A DNA stretch of 64,000 bases from assembly GCA_033961575.1 (NCBI GenBank), contig CM066738.1, positions 68,061,478 through 68,125,477 of the forward strand, written 5' to 3'. The translations under genes were made by a program, and so were the position numbers. Origin of the DNA: Aselliscus stoliczkanus. Taxonomy: Eukaryota; Chordata; Mammalia; Chiroptera; Hipposideridae. Each line of letters begins with the position of its first letter. The first letter of the stretch is position 1. Positions 57,401-64,000 of this stretch are shown here, piece after piece. The notes under the pieces were generated by a model. It was not told where the DNA came from. It did not search any database and saw only the letters and a program-made list of their open reading frames with translations.

Positions 57401-57685
57401 ATGCCCAGGAAGAAAAATAATCTATTAATTACCATGAATAACCAAGGTAACAAGAAAAGTCAGAAAGAAAATGAAAAATCTCCAGAAAATTATTTTAAAG
57501 ACATAGAAATATGTGACTTAACTGACCGAGAATTCAGGATTGCAGTTCTGAAAAAACTCAATGAGATGTGAGAAAACTCAGGCAGTTTGATAAACTCAGA
57601 AATAAAATCAAAAAAGAAAATGAATACTTTGTCAAAGAGATTGAAATTTATTTTAACCTTCAAGTAAAAATTCAAATACATTCTT
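57401..57685 (+). pseudogene. L1 type II ORF1 fragment
   Basis: The first about 95 codons of the type II ORF1 are present, with a premature TGA near 57569 and truncation by the following antisense L1. It gives the same start context as the copy at 27382. Confidence 0.8.
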
Positions 57686-58299
57686 TTTCTTTTTTTTCTT
57701 TTATTGCGAAATAAACTTTTTTTTATTAGTTTCAGGTGTACAACAACACAGTGCAATAGTTATACATTTTACCCATCAAAGTGACAACTCCCCTCCCCCA
57801 GTTAACCACCCCGCTCCACCCCCATATCATACATATCTATTACAATTCCTTTGACTCTCTTCCACAGTATACTCCACATCCCGTGACTATCAATATATTC
57901 AATTACAGTTGGCATATAATACTATACAACATCAGCTTCAGGTGTACAATGCAGTGATAATGCCTCTACTCCATCCATGAACTGGTCTCCCTAACGAGAC
58001 ATGTGACCATCTGACACCCCACAAAATATTTACAACATTATTTTATTCCCCGAACTGTTTTTCATATCCCTGTGGCAATATTGTAGTTACCTATTTACGC
58101 TGTCTTATCCCTTCCACTTCTCCCTCATCCCCACCGCCCTCCCTAGCAACCATCAGTTTTTCCTCTATATCTATGAATCTGTTTCTGTTTACTTTGCTCG
58201 TTCATTCAGTTTTTCAGATTACACATATAAGTGAGATCATATGGTATTTGTCTTTCTCCGACTGATTTATCTTACTTAACATAATAGTCTCTAGGTCCA

Positions 58300-61200
58300 T
58301 CCATATTGTTGCAAATGGTACTATTTCATTCTTCTTTATAGTGGAGTAATACTCCATTGTATAAATGTACCAGAGTTTCTTAATCCAGTCCTCTACTGAT
58401 GGGCATTTCGGTTGTATTCAAGTCTTGGCTATTGTCAATAGCGCTGCAATAAACATAGAGGTGCATATGTTTTTTCGAATTAGCATCTTGGATTCCTCTG
58501 GGTAGATACCCAAGAGTGGAATTGCTGGGTCATACAGCAGTTCCATTTCAAGTTTTTTGAAATACCCCCATACTGATTTCCATAATGGCTGCACCTATAT
58601 GCAGTCCGACCAACAGTGCACCAGGGTTCCCTTTTCTCCACAACCTCGCCAGCACTTGTTGTTTGTGATTTATTGATGATAGCCATTCTGACCAGAGTGA
58701 GGTGGTATCTCATTGTGGTTTTATTTGCATTTCTCTGATGATTAGTGAGGTTAAACATTTTTTCATATGCTTGATGGCCATCTGTATATCCTTTTTAAAG
58801 AAATGCCTCTTTATATCCTCTGCCCGTTTTTTAGTTGGGTTGTCTGGTTTCTTGGTGTTGAGTTTCATGAGTGTTTTATAAATTTTGGATATTAACCCCT
58901 TATCAGATATATCGTTGGCAAATATCTTCTCCCATTCAGTAGGCTGCCTTTTTGTTTTATTGATGATTTGTCTTTGCTGTGAAAAAAATTTAAGTTTGAT
59001 GTAATCTCATATTATCATTTTTTCTTTTATTTCCCTAGCCCGAGGGGATATATCAGTAAAAATATTGCTCAGGGTAATGTCTGCAAACTTACTCGCTATG
59101 TTTTCTTCCAGGAGTTTTATGATTTCAGGTCTTACATTTAAGTCTTTAAGTCATTTTGAGTTTGTTCTCGTATATGGTGTAAGGAGGTGGTCCATTTTCA
59201 TTTTTTTGCACATGTCAATCCAATTTTCCAAGCACAATTTATTAAATAGACTACCTTTACTGCAATGTAAACTCTTGCTTCCATTGTCATAGATTAAATG
59301 ACCGTATATGAATGAGTTTAATCCTCGGCTCTCTATTCTGTTCCATTGGTCTATGTGTCTGTTTTTATGCCAGTACCATACTGTTTTGATTACCGTAGCT
59401 TTGTACTATGTTTTGATGTCAGGTAGCATAATGCCTTCCACTTTGTTCTTCTTTCTCAAGATTGCCGTGGCTATTTGGGGTCTTTTGTGGTTCCATATAA
59501 ATTTTAGGATTATATGTTCTATTTTTGAGAAAAATGTCCTTGGTAGTTTGATTGCAATTGCATTGAAACTATATATTGCCATAGGTAGCATTGACATTTT
59601 AACTATATTAATTCTTCGTATCCATGAACATGGTATGTATTTCCATTTATTTTGTGTCTTCTTTGATTTCTATCTTCAGTGTCTCATAATTCTCTGAGTA
59701 GAGTTCTTTTACTTCTTTAGTTAAATTTATTCCTAGATATTTTATTGTTTTTGAAGCAACTATAAAAGGGATTGATTTCCTGATTTCTTCTTCTGATAGT
59801 TTATTATTCGTGTATACAAATGCAACTGATTTCTAAATATTAATTTTGTATACTGCTACCTTACCAAATTTGTTTATCAGTTCTAGCAGTTTTTTGGTGG
59901 AGTCTTTGGGATTCTCTATATATAGTATCATGTCATCTGCATGTAATGACAGTTTTACTTCCTCCTTTCCAATTTGGATCCCTTTTATTTCATTTTCTTG
60001 TCTGATTGCTATGGCTAGAACTTCCAGAATTATGTTAAATAGAAATGGTGAAAGTGGGCAGCCTTGTCTTGTTCCTGATCTTAAAGGGAAAGCTTTTAGC
60101 CTTTCCCCATTGATTATGATGTTTGCTGTGGGCTTATCATATATGGTTTTTATGATGCTGAGATATGATACTACTATTCCCACTTTGCTAAGAGTTTTTA
60201 TCATAAATGGCTGCTGGATTTTGTCAAATTCTTTTTCTGCATCTATTGACATGATCGTATGATTTTTATTTTTCATTTTGTTAATGTAATGTACTACATT
60301 AATTGATTTGTGGATATAGAACCAACCTAGCATACCAGGAATGAATCCCACTTGATTGTGGTGTATGATCTTTTTATGTCATGCTGAATTCGGTTTGCTA
60401 GTATTTTGTTGAGAATTTTTGAATTTATGTTCATTAGGGATATCGGCCTGTAGTTTTCCTTTTTTGTAATATCTTTGTCTGACTTTGGAATCACAGTGAT
60501 AGTGGCTTCATAGAAAGAATTTGGGAGCTTTCCCTCCTTCTTTATTTTTTGGAATAGTGTGAGGAGAACAGGTATTAATTCTCTTTTGAATGCTTTGTAA
60601 AATTCACCTGTGAAGCTATCTGGTCCAGGATTTTTGTTTGTTGGAAGCTTGTTGATTGCCGATTCAATTTCTTTGGCAGTAATCAGTCTACTTAGAGTTT
60701 CTGTTTCTTTTTGCTTCAGACTTGGTAGATTGTATGCTTCTAGAAATTTATCAATTTATTCCAGATTTCTTCAAGATTGTCGAATTTTTTAACATATACT
60801 TGCTCATAGTAAATTCTTAAAATGTTCCTTATTTCTGTGGTATCTATTGTCACTTCTCCTCTTTCATTTCTAATTTGATTAATTTGGGTCCTCTCTCTTT
60901 TTCTTGGTGAATCTGGCTAAGTGGTGTTGATTTTGTTTATCTTTTAAAAAAAAAAACCCACTCTTGGTTTCATTGATCTTTTGTATTGTTTTTTTTTTTT
61001 TTTTGTTCTCTATTTCATTTATTTCTGCTCTGGTCTTTATTATTTCCTTCCTTGTACTCCCTTTGGGTGTGTTTTACTGTTCTTTTTCCAGTTCCCTTCG
61101 GTGTAAAGATAGTGTGTTGATTTGAGACCTTTCTTCCTTCTTTAGGTAGGCCTGCACTGCTATGAACTTCCCTCTTAGGACTGCTTTGGCTGCATCCCAG

Positions 61201-62055
61201 GGATTTTTGGTTGTGGTGTTTTCATTTTCCTTTGTCTCGAGTATCTTTTGATTCCTCCTTGATCTCAGTTTTGACCCACTAGCTATTTAATAGCATGTTA
61301 TTCTGCCTTCATGTGTTCGTGTGTTTTCCAGAATTCTTCTTGTAATTGATTTCTGGACATAGCATTCTGATCAGAGAAGATGCTTGATACGATTTCAATC
61401 TTCTTAAATTTGTTGAGACTTGTTTTGTGGCCTAACATGTGGTCTATCTTGGAAAATGTTCCATGTGTGCACTTGAGAAGAATGTATATTCTGTAGCTTT
61501 GGGGTGAAATGCTCTAAAAATATCAATTAAATCCCGCTGGTCTAAAATGTCATTTAAGGCCACTATGTCAGTGTTGATTTTCTGTCTGGAGGATCTATCC
61601 ATTGGTGACAACGGGGTGTTGAAGAACCTTATTACAATAGTATTACTGTTGATCTCTGTCTTTATGACTGTCAAAATCTGTTTCATATACTTAGGAGCTC
61701 CTATTTTGCATGCATAGATGTTTACCAGAGTTATGTCCCCTTGTTGAATCGATCCCTTTATTATTATGTAGTGCCCTTCTTTCTCGTTTATTGTAGTCTT
61801 CATTTTAAAGTCTATTTTGTCTGAAATAAGTATTGCTATTCCAGCTTTTTGCTCATTTCCATGTGTGTACAATGTCTTGTTCCATCCCTTTACTTTCAGT
61901 TTGGGTGTGTCTTTTGATCTGAGATGAGTCTCTTGTAGACAGCATATGCATGGGTCCTGTTTTCTTATCCACTCAGCTACTCTCTGTCTTTTGATTGGAG
62001 CATTTAGCACATTTACATTTAAAGTGATTACTGATAGGTGCATATTTATTGCCAT
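58300..62055 (-). pseudogene. L1 ORF2 of the antisense element
   Basis: It encodes endonuclease and reverse transcriptase. The start MAINMHLSVITLNVNVLNAP is at 62055, and the endonuclease frame is open to 61444, where a frame change follows FFSSAH. The reverse transcriptase is open at 60351-59833, with [18 protein letters not shown] and a catalytic site altered to [12 protein letters not shown]. Further pieces are at 59597-59406 and 58758-58480. Many stops lie between. Confidence 0.9.
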
Positions 62056-62059
62056 TTTG

Positions 62060-62985
62060 TTATTTGTATTTCTTGTCTTCCTGGGGGGTTAGCTTGCTTT
62101 CCCTTTCTTTTGTTTTAGAAAGCCCTTTTAACATTTCCTGCAATGCTGGCTTGGTGGTAATGAACTCCTTAAGCTTATTCTTTTCTGAGAAGCTCTTTAT
62201 TGCTCCTTCAATTTTAAGTGGTAGCAATGATGCATAGAGCAATCTTGATTATAAGCCTTTGTTTTGCGTCACTTTTAATATTTCCTGCCACTCCCTTCTG
62301 GCCTGCAGAATTTCTGTAGACAAGTCAGCTGTTAGTCTAATAGGAGTTCCTTTGTATGTAACCTGCTGTGTTTCTCTTGCTGCTTTTAGGATTCTGTCTC
62401 TGTCCTTAACCTTTGCCATTTTAACGATGATGTGTCTTGGTGTGGGCCTGTTTGGGTTCAGCTTGTTTGGAACTCTCTGCACATCCTGGGTTTGTATGTA
62501 GATTTCCTTCACCAAGGTAGGCAAGTTTTCAGTCACTATTTCTTCAAATACATTCTCAATCCCTTGCTTCTTCTCTTCTCCTTCTGGTATTCCTATGATG
62601 TCATGTTGTTGCATTTCATGTTGTCCCAGAGGTCTCTTAAACTGGTTTCATTCTTTTTTATTCTTTTTTATTGTTGTTGTTCCAACTGGGTCATTTCTGC
62701 TGTTTTGTCTTCTAATTCGCTGATCCGATCCTCTGCTTCATCTATTCTACTGGTGATTCCTTCGAGTGTGTTTTTTATTTCAATTATTGTATTCTTTATG
62801 TCTAAATGGTTGTTTTTTATGGTTTCCCTCTCCTTCCTTATGACATCGCTAAGTTCCTTAAACATTCTTATCATGAGTGTTCTAAACTCTGTCTCTGAAA
62901 GTTTGGATACCTCTGTTTCATTTAATTCCATTTTTAGAGGTTCCTTCTTATCTTTTACTTGGGACATGTTTCTTTGTTTCTTCAT
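62060..62985 (-). pseudogene. L1 ORF1 of the antisense element
   Basis: The start MKKQRNMSQVKDKKEP is at 62985. The coiled-coil half is open to a TAA after TQLEQQQ near 62668. The remaining domains appear at 62614-62249 (GIPEGEEKKQGIENVFEEI, RPTPRHIIVKMAKVKDRDRI) and 62242-62060 (KIEGAIKSFSEKNKLKEFIT). The first domain keeps AGAATGTTTAAGG, which shows the one-base loss in the copy at 10.14 kb. Confidence 0.9.
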
Positions 62986-64000
62986 TCTGGCGGTCATTCT
63001 GTGAATGCTTTAATGTATTAAATAGATCACCTAGAAAGAAGAGAAGAAAAAAAAAAGAGGAGTGGGGGCTCTTCATCTTCTTTAATCTGCAGACCGCTTG
63101 CTCAGCAATCGTCTCTGGGTGACTCAGCACCAGCTGTTGGGGGGACAGGCTTAACGTGTTATATTCAGGTCTCCCTCTCAGGCTTGCAGAGAGCTTTCCA
63201 CAATTAGCTGCTGTGTGCTCTGGAACAATGCTCACTACCAAAAATCTTCACAGGTTATTGCGGGTTGTCTGCTGCAAAAAAAAAAAAAAACCTCTGTGGC
63301 CTGCAGTGGTGTGGGCCAGGCACCAGGGGCTCAGGGTGCCACAGCTCTAGGTCAGCGGGGCAGGCCCCCAAGTCACCACTGGATATGGTCAGTGTCCCTC
63401 ACCAAGTCAGTGCACCATGCACTCTGCACCAGCAACCATCCCACACAAACTCGCCAGGAAAACCCTGATCTGATCAGGCAGGTACACAGCTCCCAGCCCA
63501 ACACTCAGGAAAACTCCCCATCTCAGCCTATCCCAATCAGCTGCTCGCAGAATAGGCTAAGCAGCCCAACAGCCAATCCCAAGCCTGGCAACTCCACACA
63601 AACTGTGTGTAGTGCGGGACCCAAGGCAGCTTGTGAACTCCTGTGTCCAGTGAACAGCCTAATGGAGCTGGAGAGCACCCACTCTGAATTTCCCTGGCTT
63701 TGCAGCACAAGCAGGGTGGAGGGTGGGGACCCAAGGTGGCTCGCACACTCCTGCATCTCAGTGAGCAGCCTGTTGGAGCTGTAGGGCACCCGCCCGGTGT
63801 TTCCCTGGCAACGCAGCACAAGCAGGGCAGAGAGTGGGAATCCAAGGCCACATGCATAGGCATGCACACATGCACTCCTGCACCAATTTCACCAGACCAA
63901 TGTCGTCCCAGATCTGACCCTCTGTAGGAGGGCCCAATCCTGAAAACATGGCGCCTTCCTGTACACTACTCATGAGCAAGCTCCACATCAGGGGAACAAT
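62986..64000 (-). promoter_or_regulatory. L1 5' UTR, GC-rich, with about 110-bp repeats
   Basis: The presumed L1 promoter region. CCCAAGG/TCCAAGG words recur near 63620, 63730 and 63841, and GCAGCCTGTTGGAGCTG-like words recur with the same step. This matches the repeat in the other antisense copy. The outer end lies beyond the window. Confidence 0.75.

Larger units (their letters stand above)
57686..64000 (-). mobile_element. Near full-length L1 type I, antisense, running off the window
   Basis: Reading right to left: a GC-rich 5' UTR (from beyond 64000 to 62986), ORF1 (62985-62060), ORF2 (62055 to about 58300) and the 3' UTR (about 58290-57710), ending in a T-rich run. It truncates a type II L1. 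Its 5' end and any TSD lie outside. Both ORFs are interrupted. It is the sibling best suited for comparison with the ORF2-deleted copy at 8.6-11.4 kb. Confidence 0.92.

Overview
This window looks like intergenic or intronic nuclear DNA from a placental mammal, most likely a bat. The bat call is an inference. It rests on abundant tRNA-derived SINEs that begin GGGCCGGCCGAGTGGC and resemble my recollection of horseshoe-bat (Rhinolophus, Rhin-1-type) SINEs, together with apparently recent L1, mariner-like and hAT-like elements. I found no functional protein-coding gene. Almost every long open frame is explained by L1, SINE, endogenous retrovirus (ERV) or simple-repeat sequence.

Layout. 0-5.1 kb: an old L1 (ORF1 end and most of ORF2), broken by two L1 3' tails, SINEs and a GAA/GGA microsatellite. 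5.14-7.68 kb: a betaretrovirus-like ERV fragment inserted in that L1, with a 5' LTR, lysine-tRNA-type primer-binding site, matrix start, dUTPase end plus protease, a pro-pol slippery site and the first part of pol. 8.13-8.46 kb: a hAT element. 8.60-11.38 kb: an antisense L1 that has lost ORF2 but keeps a nearly intact ORF1 and a perfect 16-bp target-site duplication (TSD). 11.4-17.7 kb: older DNA with MIRs, solo LTRs, SINEs and L1M remnants. 17.7-23.3 kb: a nearly full-length sense L1. 23.6-36.3 kb: a deep nest, in which one L1 holds a second, nearly full-length L1 of another lineage, and both carry SINEs. 36.7-54 kb: the least repetitive part, with MIR, L2, MER5-like and mariner copies and one weak exon-like segment. 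54.6-57.7 kb: a composite multi-headed SINE, then an L1 5' end holding a processed RPL9 pseudogene. 57.7 kb to the end: an antisense L1 that runs off the window.

Two L1 lineages are separable by their 3' ends. Type I ends near TTGTACACCTGAAACTAAT. Type II ends near GTCACCCCAATAAACTTTA. SINEs fall into three forms. SINE-A is a tRNA-like head plus a short tail, about 100 bp. SINE-B has the same head followed by a long body with internal GTGAGTGGC-type units and an AATAAAATCTTT tail, about 400 bp. SINE-C has a GAGTGGCTCAGTTGGTTAAGAG head and a CAGGTGGCAGGATGGCTCAGC tail, about 150 bp. These names are mine. Most copies have clear TSDs, so the relative order of insertion can be read directly. SINE, ERV and RPL9 copies sit inside L1s, and L1 enzymes presumably mobilised the SINEs and the RPL9 copy.
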